Below are positions 36,995 through 45,508 of a DNA stretch of 64,000 nt, in pieces. Every line of letters begins with the position of its first letter. Position 1 is the first letter of the stretch. Made by a program: the position numbers and the translations under genes. The DNA comes from Thermopolyspora sp044507605 (lineage in GTDB: Bacteria; Actinomycetota; Actinomycetes; Streptosporangiales; Streptosporangiaceae): contig JBIQJI010000004.1 of NCBI GenBank assembly GCA_044507605.1, forward strand, positions 62,001 through 126,000. Direction: 5' to 3'. The notes under the pieces are model-generated. The model searched no databases. It was not told where the DNA came from and saw only the letters and a list, made by a program, of their open reading frames with translations.

Positions 36995-37735
36995 TCACGG
37001 CAGGGCGAAACCGCCGTCGACGACGAGGTCGAGGCCGGTGACGTAGGCGCTCTCGGCCGAGCACAGGTAGACGGCGGCGGCGGTGTAGTCGCCGGGCACG
37101 GCGATGCGGCCGACGGGGATCTGGGCGCGGATGAGCTCGTACTCCTCGGGGTCGGAGAGCGCCTCACGGTTGCGTTCGGTGTCCGTGATGCCCGGCGACA
37201 GGCTGTTGACGGTGACGCCGAAGGGCGCCAGCTGCTTGGCGAGGTTGCGCACCATGCTGAACTGCGCCGCCTTGGACGCCCCGTAGGCGAGCATCCTGTC
37301 GTGCTGCTTGGTGTGCTGGACGCTGCCGATCGCCAGCACCCGGCCCCACCCCGCGTCGCGCATGCCGGGCACGAGCTCCTGGATCAGGTCGAGCGACGAC
37401 TGGAAGTTGACCTGGAACTGGTACCACACCTGCTCGGGCGTCACCTCCTCCCACGCGCAGACGACCTGGACGGAGGCGCAGAGCACGAGGACGTCGACCC
37501 GGCCGGCCAGGTCCCTGGCCGCCGCGCCCAGCCTGCGGGCGGCGCCGGGCTCGGTGAAGTCGGCGTGCAGCACGCCCAGCTCGCCGGGCACGGGAGGCGG
37601 CTCGGGGGTCGGAACGGGGCCGGGCCCGCCGTGGCGGACGATCCGGAACCCGGCGGCCCCGAGCCCGGCCGCGATGGCGTGTCCGATGCCCTGTGTCGAT
37701 CCCGTCACCAGCGCGACGGCGCCTTCAGGCGTCAT
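36995..37735 (-). CDS. SDR family NAD(P)-dependent oxidoreductase
   Basis: This 246-aa classical short-chain dehydrogenase/reductase has the cofactor motif TGSTQGIG (residues 11-18), the catalytic triad Ser138, Tyr151 and Lys155 (YGASK), SPGITDTERN and the C-terminal DGGFALP. A Pro-rich loop replaces the usual NADP-selecting region around residues 38-52. The substrate is unknown. The start has AAAGGG upstream; a small, apparently frameshifted gene precedes it by 63 bp on the same strand. Confidence 0.93.
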   Translation of the reverse strand: MTPEGAVALVTGSTQGIGHAIAAGLGAAGFRIVRHGGPGPVPTPEPPPVPGELGVLHADFTEPGAARRLGAAARDLAGRVDVLVLCASVQVVCAWEEVTPEQVWYQFQVNFQSSLDLIQELVPGMRDAGWGRVLAIGSVQHTKQHDRMLAYGASKAAQFSMVRNLAKQLAPFGVTVNSLSPGITDTERNREALSDPEEYELIRAQIPVGRIAVPGDYTAAAVYLCSAESAYVTGLDLVVDGGFALP

Positions 37736-37798
37736 GGCCGTTCCCTTTCTTGAGCTTCGCCGGTCGCTTCGGGCACGCGTGGCGCCGTGCGTGACGGC

Positions 37799-38037
37799 TC
37801 AGCCGTCTTCGGGGCCGAGGGTGGCGAAGAGTGTGCGGGCCTCGTCCCTGCCGAAGACCTCGATCGCCGCCGCGGCGAGCCGGTCGAGCGAGGCGTCGGG
37901 GCGCCCGGGGACGAACGTCGCCTCGTCGCCGGCGACGCGTCGCATGTCGCTGAGAACATGATCCTGGTCGGCCGTCAGGTGCGAGGGCGGGCGGTGAAGG
38001 AGTCGTACGCTTCGTCGTCGAAGGAATCCCTGGTCAC
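37799..38037 (-). pseudogene. small gene broken by an apparent one-base deletion, unknown function
   Basis: A GTG at 38037 is preceded by GGAGG at 8-base spacing and opens VTRDSFDDEAYDSFTARPR, then meets a TGA at 37975-37977. One frame over, without any start codon, the sequence continues as HLTADQDHVLSDMRRVAGDE, then ATFVPGRPDASLDRLAAAAI, EVFGRDEARTLFATLGPEDG, and a TGA at 37799. Both parts have strong G/C third positions. One extra base near 37978-37984 would give a single 79-aa protein. I do not recognise it. It is either a recent pseudogene, a sequencing error, or a programmed frameshift. Confidence 0.6.
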
Positions 38038-38152
38038 CTGGCTGTCCTCCGCGACGGGTGAGGCAGTAACCGATGATCTTCTCGTGGGCGAGATCCTATC
38101 GTCGCGGGGCGGTTCGGAGCGACGAGATTTCGCATATCGCCGCTCGATGGGG

Positions 38153-38194
38153 AGGGACGCCCCGGAGCCGGGGGGGTCGGTCCGGGGCGTCCCT
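38153..38194 (-). terminator. strong hairpin terminator after the LPMO gene
   Basis: A perfect 14-bp stem (AGGGACGCCCCGGA at 38153-38166, TCCGGGGCGTCCCT at 38181-38194) with a 14-nt loop begins 7 bp after the LPMO stop codon. It is the clearest intrinsic terminator in the window. Confidence 0.85.
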
Positions 38195-38201
38195 GGCGAG
38201 G

Positions 38202-38873
38202 TCAGCCGGTGAAGGCGACGTCGCTGCACATGAAGAAGGTCTGGTCCATGTGCGAGGCCTGCCAGATCACGTAGATCACGGCGCGGCCGGTGCGGCCCGG
38301 CACGTTGAGGTTCACCGTGTAGTAGTCGGCGGGGGCGAACCTGGGGGTTTTGGTGAGCAGTTGCAGGTCGTCCCAGCCCATGGACTGGGTGGTGGGGTCG
38401 AAGCCGGGGCGGGTGATGTAGACGAGGAGGTAGTCGGCGCCGTGGTGGGCCTGGTCGCGCAGCCTGATCGTGTAGTTGGTGCCGATGCTCGTCGTCTTCC
38501 AGTCGCCTGGGACGTCCATGGCGTTGTAGCGGCCGTCCCAGGCGTGGCCGCCGCTGCACAGCTGGCCGTCGGGGATGGCGCCCTGGAAGTCACCTCCGAG
38601 GTCCATGCGGTAGAGGCCGTTCCAGTTCCACATCGCGTTGGTGTCGTACTGCCACGCCTGCCAGCACATGGGGTCCTGCTGGGCCATGGCGGGGTTCTGG
38701 AAGTCGCTGCCCCAGCGCAGCCAGCAGCCGTAGTTGCGGGATGCCGGGTCGACGAGCGAGCCGTGGGCGGAGGCGGCGACGGCCCAGGTGGCCACGCAGG
38801 CCACGGCGGCGGTCAGCACGGCGAGGACGCGGATCGCCCAGCGGGGGAGCCGGGCAGGGGGATGTGTACGCAC
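38202..38873 (-). CDS. AA10 lytic polysaccharide monooxygenase
   Basis: This secreted copper enzyme cleaves chitin or cellulose oxidatively. The 223-aa precursor has a signal peptide ending ASA-HGSLVDP, so His37 becomes the N-terminal residue of the copper histidine brace. The second brace histidine is His110 (CSGGHAWDG). Other family features are RNYGCWLRWG, paired cysteines and a C-terminal VIYVIWQASHMDQTFFMCSDV with the axial Phe region. It is a single AA10 domain without a carbohydrate-binding module. A GTG start at 38873 is used. The upstream region has a CebR-like palindrome, which suggests cellulose-linked control. Confidence 0.95.
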   Translation of the reverse strand: MRTHPPARLPRWAIRVLAVLTAAVACVATWAVAASAHGSLVDPASRNYGCWLRWGSDFQNPAMAQQDPMCWQAWQYDTNAMWNWNGLYRMDLGGDFQGAIPDGQLCSGGHAWDGRYNAMDVPGDWKTTSIGTNYTIRLRDQAHHGADYLLVYITRPGFDPTTQSMGWDDLQLLTKTPRFAPADYYTVNLNVPGRTGRAVIYVIWQASHMDQTFFMCSDVAFTG

Positions 38874-38911
38874 GTCGGGTCACCATCTTCCGGTGGGAGG
38901 GTTCCGGGCAA

Positions 38912-38925
38912 TGGGGGCGCCCCCA
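38912..38925. promoter_or_regulatory. CebR/CelR-like palindrome upstream of the LPMO
   Basis: TGGGGGCGCCCCCA is a perfect 14-bp palindrome differing at two symmetric positions from the cellulose-regulator box TGGGAGCGCTCCCA known from Streptomyces and Thermobifida. It lies about 40-50 bp upstream of the LPMO start, a good place for a LacI-type repressor. Confidence 0.55.
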
Positions 38926-38953
38926 AGGGTCGCCGCGATACTAACGCCGTGCT

Positions 38954-38980
38954 ATTAGTTCGGCCAGCGGCCAAACTAAT
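38954..38980. promoter_or_regulatory. 27-bp imperfect dyad upstream of the LPMO
   Basis: ATTAGTTCGGCC (38954-38965) and GGCCAAACTAAT (38969-38980) form 12-bp arms with one mismatch and a 3-bp spacer. The AT-rich outer arms could also hold promoter elements. No known regulator consensus was recognised. Confidence 0.5.
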
Positions 38981-39287
38981 CGACAACCATGGCGCGGGGC
39001 CGGGCCCGCGTCGAAAGCGGTCGATGAGCAGGCGGTTCGCACGCGCGTCCGGCTTTCCCCGCCGTGGCCGCCGCTGCACCTTTCAGACGCGTCGTACGTG
39101 CCAGGTGCGGCCGCTCCGCTACCGGGTCCGGCGCGGCAGGAGGACCGCCTCATGGGCGGGAGCGGCCGCGATGGCTCGGGGACATATGGGGCGTTAGGTA
39201 CTATTTCCGATAGAGGCTCCGGCTCTCGGGGTCTCCCGGACGAGGGGCGCGTCGTACCCGGCCCAGCGAAGACGACGCGCGAACGTT

Positions 39288-39542
39288 ATGACGCAGATCC
39301 TGCAGATCGCCGGGGCGCTGGCCGTCCTTGCGGGCTTCGTGCTCGCGCAGCTCAAGATCGTCGATCCGCGGTCGAGGCTGTACCTCGTGCTCAACCTCGC
39401 CGGATCGGGCGTGCTCACCTGGGTGGCGCTCGCCGACCGCGACTGGGGGTTCCTCCTGCTGGAGGGTGTGTGGGCCATCGTGTCGGCCGTGAGCCTGGTC
39501 CGCGTTCTCGCAGCCAGAGGCTCCGCGCCGGGAGCACGCTGA
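39288..39542 (+). CDS. CBU_0592-like small membrane protein
   Basis: This 84-aa protein has three hydrophobic stretches (ILQIAGALAVLAGFVLAQL; YLVLNLAGSGVLTWVAL; FLLLEGVWAIVSAVSLVRVL) with the pattern LNLAGSG and EGVWAIVS. This resembles the CBU_0592 family of integral membrane proteins. Function is unknown. No strong ribosome site is visible ahead of the ATG. Confidence 0.7.
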   Translation: MTQILQIAGALAVLAGFVLAQLKIVDPRSRLYLVLNLAGSGVLTWVALADRDWGFLLLEGVWAIVSAVSLVRVLAARGSAPGAR

Positions 39543-39642
39543 ACGACGGGGCCGTCCCCGCGCGCGCCGGGTGGCCGTCCGTGAAGAGGGTCAGAGTGTT
39601 ACGGGCACGGGCATAATCTGAGTTCGATCGGACCGGATCCAG

Positions 39643-42096
39643 ATGATGAGTGAGATGGCAGAGACTTCGCCGAAGCGGGAACATTCCCTTCTGCCGGTCG
39701 AGCTGACGAGCTTCATCGGACGGCGGCGTGAGGTGGCCGAGGTCAAGGCGCTGCTGTCGGAGGCGCGTCTGGTGACTCTCGCCGGCGTGGGCGGCGTGGG
39801 CAAGACACGGCTGGCGATGCGCATCGCCGCCGACGCCGGGCGAACCTTTCCCGACGGGGTGTGGCTCGTGGAGCTGGCCGCGCTCGATGATCCGGCCCTG
39901 CTGGCGCAGACGGTCGCCGAGGCGATGGAGCTGCTCGGCCAGTCGGAACGCTCGCCCGCGGACGCGCTCGTGGAGCATCTGCGCGACCGCCGCGCGCTGC
40001 TCGTGCTCGACAACTGCGGACATCTGCTGGACGAGTGCGCGAACCTGTGCGAGCTGCTGCTGCGCGCGGCGCCCGGGCTGCGCATCCTGGCCACGAGCCT
40101 GCAGGCGCTGGGCGTCGACGGCGAGCAGTTGCTCGCGGTGCAGCCGCTGTCGCTGCCCCCTGCCACGGGTCGCCGGCTCGGCACCCGCGCGATCGCGCAG
40201 TTCGACGCCGTGCGGCTGTTCGTCGAGCGGGCCCGGGCCGTGCTGCCGGGGTTCGAGCTGACCGACGCCAACCGTGACGCCGTGGAGGGCATCTGCCGCA
40301 GGCTGGACGGCATTCCGCTGGCGCTGGAGCTGGCGGCCGTGCGGCTGCGGGCCCTGTCGGTCGACCAGCTGCTGGACCGGCTCGACGACAGGTTCCGGCT
40401 GCTGACCGGCGGCTCCCGGGCGGTGGTGCCGCGCCATCGCACGCTGCGGGCGCTGATCGACTGGAGCTACGAGCTGTGCAGCGAGCGGGAACGGGAGCTG
40501 TGGGCCCGCATCTCGGTGTTCTCCGGCGGGCTGGACCTGGAGGCGGCCGAGGCCGTCTGCTCCGACGACGGGCCGGAGGGTTCGGGAGCGATCGCGCGGG
40601 CCGACGTGCTGGACCTGGTGATCGGGCTGGTGGACAAGTCGGTGCTGATCCGGGAGGAGCATCCGGCCGGGGTGCGCTACCGCCTGCTGGAGACGATCCG
40701 GCAGTACGGCAGGGAGCGGCTGGCCGCGTCGGGACAGGCCGGCCCGTTCCGGCGGCGCCACCGCGACTACTTCCGTGACCTGGCGGCGCGGGCGAGGGAG
40801 CGGCTGTTCGACTCCGAGCAGCTGGGCCATTTCATCCGGCTGGAGGCCGAGCACGCGAACCTGCGGACGGCGCTGGCCTACTCGTTCGCCGAACCCGGCT
40901 CACACGGCGAGCCGGGCGACGCCGCCGCCGGGCTGACCATGGCCACCGACCTGCTCTACCACTGGGTCACGAACCACCTGGCCGAGGGGCGCCGCTGGCT
41001 GGACCAGGGGCTCGCCGCCTACACCCGGCCCGACGAGACGCGGGCACGGGCCCTGTGGGCGGCCGCGTGGGTCGCCATCTTGCAGGCGGAGACCGGGGCG
41101 GCGGCGAAGATGCTGGAGGAGGCCGGGGAGCTCGGCGAGCGGCTCGGCCAGGAGTCGATCCTCGGTCATGTCGCCCTGCTGTCGGGCATGATGGCGATGT
41201 ATCGGGGCGACGCCGAGGCGGCGATCGACCGGTACGAGGAGGCGCTGGCCCGCCATCGGGCCGTCGGCGACCTGCCCGGCATCGCCCTGGGGCTGATCCG
41301 GCTGTCCCTGGCGAACGCGTTCGTGGGAGACACCGATCGGGCGGTGGCGCTCGGCGAGGAGTGCGTCGCGTTGTGCGACGAGCACGGGGAGAGCGCCCAC
41401 AAGGTGTACGCGCTGATCGCCTTGGCGGTGGCGGCGCGGCAGCGGGGCGAGGGCCCGCGGGCGGACGCCGCGGCCAAGCAGGCGCTGCGGCTCGCGCTGC
41501 CGCTGGAGGACTGGGTGGGTGCCGGGCTGGCGATGGAGCTGATCGCCTGGATCGCCGCCGACAGGTGGCGGTATGCGCGGGCGGCCCGGCTGCTGGGCGT
41601 GCTGGAGACGGTCTGGGAGACGGTCGGCGCTCCGCTCGCGGGGTACGGGTACCTGCTTCGCTATCACGAGGCATGCGTGGCCGACACCAGCACGGCACTG
41701 GGGGCGAGCGCCTACGCGGATGCCGTCCGGCGCGGGGCCGGGCTCAATCCCGAGGAGGGGACGGCGTACGCGCTGGAGGAGCGGGTGGCCGAGCCGGCGG
41801 CGAACGGCTCCCGGTTGACGCCCAGGGAGACCGAGATCGCCGCGCTGGTCGCCAAAGGGCTGACCAACAAGGAGATCGCGTCGTCGCTGGTGATCTCGCA
41901 GCGGACCGCCGAGGGCCACATCGAGCACATCCTGACCAAGCTCGGCTTCACGTCGAGGGCGCAGGTCGCCGCCTGGATGGAGGAGCATCATCTTGGCGAC
42001 GACGATGAGGGCGACGACGGCCGAGGCGACGATCAGGGCGCCGACGGGCGGGACGTCGGCGATCGGGGCGTCGGAGGCCGGGACGTCGGCGGTTAG
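39643..42096 (+). CDS. large LuxR-family ATP-binding transcriptional regulator
   Basis: This 817-aa regulator has an N-terminal NTPase with Walker A GVGGVGKTRLA (residues 48-58) and Walker B ALLVLDNCGHLL. A winged-helix/NB-ARC-like region (RHRTLRALIDWSYELCSE) and a TPR-like helical middle follow. A LuxR helix-turn-helix lies near residues 715-775 (LTPRETEIAALVAKGLTNKE, IASSLVISQRTAEGHIEHIL). Such proteins activate nearby or distant genes after a ligand and ATP bind. No obvious target neighbours it. The last 30 residues (Gly/Asp-rich, DGRDVGDRGVGGRDVGG) come from a DNA repeat. Confidence 0.9.
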   Translation: MMSEMAETSPKREHSLLPVELTSFIGRRREVAEVKALLSEARLVTLAGVGGVGKTRLAMRIAADAGRTFPDGVWLVELAALDDPALLAQTVAEAMELLGQSERSPADALVEHLRDRRALLVLDNCGHLLDECANLCELLLRAAPGLRILATSLQALGVDGEQLLAVQPLSLPPATGRRLGTRAIAQFDAVRLFVERARAVLPGFELTDANRDAVEGICRRLDGIPLALELAAVRLRALSVDQLLDRLDDRFRLLTGGSRAVVPRHRTLRALIDWSYELCSERERELWARISVFSGGLDLEAAEAVCSDDGPEGSGAIARADVLDLVIGLVDKSVLIREEHPAGVRYRLLETIRQYGRERLAASGQAGPFRRRHRDYFRDLAARARERLFDSEQLGHFIRLEAEHANLRTALAYSFAEPGSHGEPGDAAAGLTMATDLLYHWVTNHLAEGRRWLDQGLAAYTRPDETRARALWAAAWVAILQAETGAAAKMLEEAGELGERLGQESILGHVALLSGMMAMYRGDAEAAIDRYEEALARHRAVGDLPGIALGLIRLSLANAFVGDTDRAVALGEECVALCDEHGESAHKVYALIALAVAARQRGEGPRADAAAKQALRLALPLEDWVGAGLAMELIAWIAADRWRYARAARLLGVLETVWETVGAPLAGYGYLLRYHEACVADTSTALGASAYADAVRRGAGLNPEEGTAYALEERVAEPAANGSRLTPRETEIAALVAKGLTNKEIASSLVISQRTAEGHIEHILTKLGFTSRAQVAAWMEEHHLGDDDEGDDGRGDDQGADGRDVGDRGVGGRDVGG

Positions 42097-42102
42097 ACGT
42101 CG

Positions 42103-42158
42103 GCGGCCGGGGGTGGTGACCGGGGCGATGGCGCACGGGTCACCGTCTCATCGGCCGC
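42103..42158. terminator. nested hairpins after the LuxR-type gene
   Basis: Outer arms GCGGCCG (42103-42109) and CGGCCGC (42152-42158) enclose inner arms GGTGACC (42115-42121) and GGTCACC (42138-42144). They lie just after the stop codon and could fold into an extended terminator stem. Confidence 0.4.
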
Positions 42159-42360
42159 TGTGATCCGTCGCGGCGCGCCGGATCGGCTGGGGCCGGGCAC
42201 GGCGGGGCCATGGTGCCGGCCGACCGTGCGGTGCGGCGCGGTCAGTAGGGCAGGCGCTGGCCCGACGGGGTCCGCAGGTCCAGTGGTGTTTCCTTGCTGC
42301 GCCTGCGCGTTCTGCGGACCCGGATCCTGCGCGGCCGGGGCGGGCTGCCGGCGGGGGCGC

Positions 42361-42555
42361 TCATGCGGCCCGCCCGCAGGGTGCACGGTGGGCGGCGACG
42401 CTGCGCCCGTCGGGCAGGAGCTCACCGGTGTCTTCGAAGACCACGACCCCGTTGCAGAGCAGTCCCCAACCCTGTTCGGGGTGGAAGGCCACGAGGCTCG
42501 CGGCTTCGTAGTCGGGGGCGTCGGCAGGGGGGCACGGAGGGTGGTGTTCACACAT
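42361..42555 (-). CDS. DUF5999 family protein
   Basis: This 64-aa protein matches the actinomycete DUF5999 family: it starts MCEHHPPCPPADAPDYEAAS and continues HPEQGWGLLCNGVVVFEDTG, ELLPDGR. The two N-terminal cysteines in CxxxxxxC with histidines suggest a small metal site, but function is unknown. The ATG at 42555 fits the family. Between this gene and the LuxR gene (42159-42360) I see no coding signal. Confidence 0.85.
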   Translation of the reverse strand: MCEHHPPCPPADAPDYEAASLVAFHPEQGWGLLCNGVVVFEDTGELLPDGRSVAAHRAPCGRAA

Positions 42556-42657
42556 GGTGTTCGCTTCCTTTGGTCTCGCCTTCTACGTCAGATGTACGTG
42601 ACCTATCCAGTCTGTCTCCTGAGACGGTCTGCTCGCACCGGATAAACGCCCGTATGA

Positions 42658-42681
42658 GTACCTATTTCGCAATATAGGTAC
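42658..42681. promoter_or_regulatory. perfect 8-bp dyad upstream of the DUF5999 gene
   Basis: GTACCTAT (42658-42665) and ATAGGTAC (42674-42681) are perfect inverted arms around an 8-bp spacer. They lie in an AT-rich island 100 bp upstream of the DUF5999 start and 74 bp after the end of cvnC. AT-rich arms make an operator or promoter more likely than a terminator. Confidence 0.5.
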
Positions 42682-42754
42682 CCGCTTAGGTAAAAACTTC
42701 TCCTCGCACGCCAAGATCCGGTCATCGGCCCGGTGACCGTCTCCCGCAGCCGCC

Positions 42755-43126
42755 TTAAAGCGCCTTCAGGCCCTGGATCACTTCCTGCAGGACGCCGGCG
42801 GCGGGCAGCTCGGCGCGGGGCGCCGGCGGGCGGATGGTGACGTGGCCCTGATCACGCAGGTCGGCGAGCAGCACCTGCACGACGCTGACCGGCAGGCCGA
42901 CCTCCGAGGCGACGTCGGCCACCGGGGCGGTGCGTTCGCACGCCCGCAGGATGCGCAGATGCTCCGGTGCCAGGCCCACCGGGCGCGGCGCGGGCCGCAC
43001 CGCGCTGACCATGGCCATCAGGTCGAACCGCGGGCCGGTGGGTCGGGTGCGGCCACGAGTCATCGTGTAGGGCCGCACCAGCGGCCCGGCCTCGTGGTCG
43101 AGCCATCGCTCCCCGGCATCCGTCAC
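42755..43126 (-). CDS. DUF742 protein, conservon CvnC type
   Basis: This 123-aa protein has the DUF742 pattern: LVRPYTMTRGRTRP near the N-terminus, then a winged-helix-like core (EHLRILRACERTAPVADVAS, VGLPVSVVQVLLADLRDQG) and a short tail. In Streptomyces conservons, CvnC works with a sensor-like ATPase (CvnA), a roadblock protein (CvnB) and a Ras-like GTPase (CvnD) at the membrane. Here it directly follows the CvnA-like gene with a GTGA overlap; genes B and D are absent from this locus. Confidence 0.9.
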   Translation of the reverse strand: MTDAGERWLDHEAGPLVRPYTMTRGRTRPTGPRFDLMAMVSAVRPAPRPVGLAPEHLRILRACERTAPVADVASEVGLPVSVVQVLLADLRDQGHVTIRPPAPRAELPAAGVLQEVIQGLKAL

Positions 43127-45435
43127 CGGCGGTCCTCCTCATCCCCGTCGTGCGCCAGCCGCCAGCCCGCCTGGAACGAAGTCAGCAGATCACGGCGCAC
43201 GCGGGGCGCCTCACCGGGTTTCGCCGGATCGGAGTCCGAGCGGTCCGGCGCGGGTTCCGGTCCGGCCCCCTCCGGCGCGTCGTGCGGACCGCCGGACACC
43301 GGGGCGGCCAGCGGCTCGCGCAGCTGCGGGGCGAGGCTCGCCTGCCGGATTCGCCTGGGCAGCGTCGTCGCGCCGTTCTTGGCCGTGCCCGCCGGCGCCC
43401 GCGCGGCCCCGGCGGGCGAGCTCGCGGGCACGGGGGCCGACTGGACGATCCGCTCCACGGTGATGTCGGACGGGGCGATCGTCGCGCCGGGGGCGGTGCT
43501 CTGGGCGCGGTTCGGCAGCGTGCCGAGCACGGCCGGGGCCTCCGCGTCGACGACCAGCTCGCTCGGGATGAGCAGGATGGCGGTGGTGCCGCCGTACGGG
43601 GACGGCCGCAGGCAGACGTTGATGTTCTGGCGGGCCGCCAGGCGGGCGACGACGAACAGGCCCAGACGGTCGCTGTCGGCCAGGTCGAACTCGGGCGGGT
43701 CGGCGAGCCGCTCGTTGATCTGGTCGTACTCCTCGCGGCTCAGCCCGAGGCCGCGGTCCTCGACCTCGACCACGAAACCTCTCCCCACGGCGCCGCCGCG
43801 CACGTACACGGTGGTGTGCGGCGGGGAGAAGATCGTGGCGTTCTCCACCAGTTCGGCGATCAGATGCACCACGTCGGTGACGGCGGAGCCGGTCAGCGCC
43901 GGGCCGTGCGGCACGGACACGTTGACGCGCAGGTAGTCCTCGACCTCCTCGACCGCGCCCCGCACGACGTCGAAGAACGGCACCGGGTGGCGCCAGCCCC
44001 GGCCGGGCTGGGCGCCGGACAGGATGATCAGGCCTTCGGCGTGGCGGCGCATGCGGGTGGTGAGGTGGTCGAGCCCGAAGAGCCCTTCCAGGATCTCCGG
44101 GTCGGAGACGCTGCGCTCCATCTTGTCCAGCATGCTGAGCTGGCGGTGCAGGAGGGACTGGTTGCGCCGGGCCAGGTTGAGGAAGACCTTGCCGACGCCC
44201 TTGCGCAGCTCTGCCTGGCCGACCGCCGCCTCGATGGCGGTGCGCTGCACCGATGCGAAGGCCTCGCCCACGCTGGCGATCTCGCTCGTGCCGTCGTCCA
44301 CCAGGATCTGCGGCTCGGCGTCGTCATCGTCCACGTCCTCGCCGCGCCGCAGCCGGGCGACCACGGCCGGCAGCCGCTCGGTGGCGAGGCGCAGGGCGCT
44401 CTGCTGCAGCCGCACCAGCTCGGCGGCGATCCGGCGGCCGAACCGCAGAGAGACGAAGATCGACAGGAACACGGCGATGAGACCGAGCCCGGCGGCGATG
44501 CCGATCTGCAGGAAGATGCCCCGGGCCTGCGGCTCGCCGCGGTCGGAGATCTGCCGGCCGGCGGCGGCCACGAGCAGGTCGAACTTCAAGACGACGTCCT
44601 CGATGGCGGGGGTCCAGGACGCCGCGTCGGGCGGCAGCGGCCGGCCCGGCCGGACCCCGGCGATGACACGCTGCTCGGCGGACTCGAACGCGTCGTACTT
44701 GCCGGTGTTCCGGAACTCGAAGAACGGCCGGCGCAGCTGCGCGTCGAGCTGCTGGAAGCCCATGTCGTAGAGCAGCTTGCGCTTGATGACCATCTGCCCG
44801 AAGGCGGTGTACTCCTCAAGGGTCATCCGCTGGGCGGCGACGACGCCCGCGATGACCGCGGACTCCTGGCTGAGCTGCTCGCGCGCCCGCTGCATGAGCA
44901 GGACCGCCTTGGTCTGCTCCATGAGGTCGAGGTCGGGCACGATCAGCTGCTTGTCGAGCACCTGCTGGATGTCGTCGACGAACGTCGAGAAGGTGTCGAT
45001 GGTCTGCATGACCGTGTAGTCGCGGTCGTCGACCCGCTCTCGGATGTCGGGCAGGCGGGCGATGTCGTTGAGCACGTCGTCGATGCGGCCGCTCATCGCC
45101 GGCGGCATGTCGTCGCGGACGTCCGAGGTGAGCGCCAGCTCCTTGAAGTGCGCAGCCGCCCGGTCGGTCTCGGCGCGCTGCTGCTTCAACGGCTCGCTCG
45201 CCTTGCCGGATGCGCCGAGCACCTGCACCGACATCAGCCGTTCGTGCTGGAACGCCGAGCTGAGGGTGCGCAGCGGGATGACGACGTTGTCGTACAGTTT
45301 CTTGACCTGCAGGAGCTGGACGCCCTTGCCGACGGTGACCGCGGCGGCGAAGCCCCAAATCGCGGCGAGCGAGATGACCGGCACCAGCAGGATCGTGAAG
45401 ATCTTGACGCGGATCGAGCGCTTGCGATCGGCCAT
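43123..45435 (-). CDS. nitrate/nitrite-sensor-type histidine kinase-like protein, conservon CvnA type
   Basis: This 770-aa membrane protein has a first helix (residues about 10-35) and an extracytoplasmic NIT-type sensor domain (about 40-310, QHERLMSVQVLGASG). A second helix (about 318-340) and a HAMP-like linker follow. A dimerisation region has VFLNLARRNQSLLHRQLSML, and an ATPase domain (about 500-620) has the N-box ELVENATIFSPPHT and G-box DRLGLFVVARLA. The canonical phosphoacceptor His of two-component kinases is not evident, as in other CvnA proteins. The C-terminal 150 residues are Pro/Ala-rich. The stop overlaps the cvnC start. Confidence 0.9.
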   Translation of the reverse strand: MADRKRSIRVKIFTILLVPVISLAAIWGFAAAVTVGKGVQLLQVKKLYDNVVIPLRTLSSAFQHERLMSVQVLGASGKASEPLKQQRAETDRAAAHFKELALTSDVRDDMPPAMSGRIDDVLNDIARLPDIRERVDDRDYTVMQTIDTFSTFVDDIQQVLDKQLIVPDLDLMEQTKAVLLMQRAREQLSQESAVIAGVVAAQRMTLEEYTAFGQMVIKRKLLYDMGFQQLDAQLRRPFFEFRNTGKYDAFESAEQRVIAGVRPGRPLPPDAASWTPAIEDVVLKFDLLVAAAGRQISDRGEPQARGIFLQIGIAAGLGLIAVFLSIFVSLRFGRRIAAELVRLQQSALRLATERLPAVVARLRRGEDVDDDDAEPQILVDDGTSEIASVGEAFASVQRTAIEAAVGQAELRKGVGKVFLNLARRNQSLLHRQLSMLDKMERSVSDPEILEGLFGLDHLTTRMRRHAEGLIILSGAQPGRGWRHPVPFFDVVRGAVEEVEDYLRVNVSVPHGPALTGSAVTDVVHLIAELVENATIFSPPHTTVYVRGGAVGRGFVVEVEDRGLGLSREEYDQINERLADPPEFDLADSDRLGLFVVARLAARQNINVCLRPSPYGGTTAILLIPSELVVDAEAPAVLGTLPNRAQSTAPGATIAPSDITVERIVQSAPVPASSPAGAARAPAGTAKNGATTLPRRIRQASLAPQLREPLAAPVSGGPHDAPEGAGPEPAPDRSDSDPAKPGEAPRVRRDLLTSFQAGWRLAHDGDEEDRR

Positions 45436-45508
45436 GTGATCTCGCCCCCGGTACCGAGCGACGTACGTTTAATATTTCGGAAACCTTAGCAATCGTGACG
45501 ATCAGTCT

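Larger units (their letters stand above)
38874..39287. other. 414-bp divergent intergenic region
   Basis: I see no convincing gene between the LPMO and the CBU_0592-like gene. The LPMO-proximal 110 bp hold the palindrome at 38912-38925 and the dyad at 38954-38980. The rest (38990-39190) is GC-rich without codon-like bias, and 39190-39220 is AT-richer and may carry the promoter of the rightward gene. Confidence 0.5.

Noticed and set aside
42160..42645. Rightward open frame of 161 codons opposite DUF5999
   Set aside because: The opposite strand encodes a recognised DUF5999 protein; this frame is Cys/Gly-rich noise.
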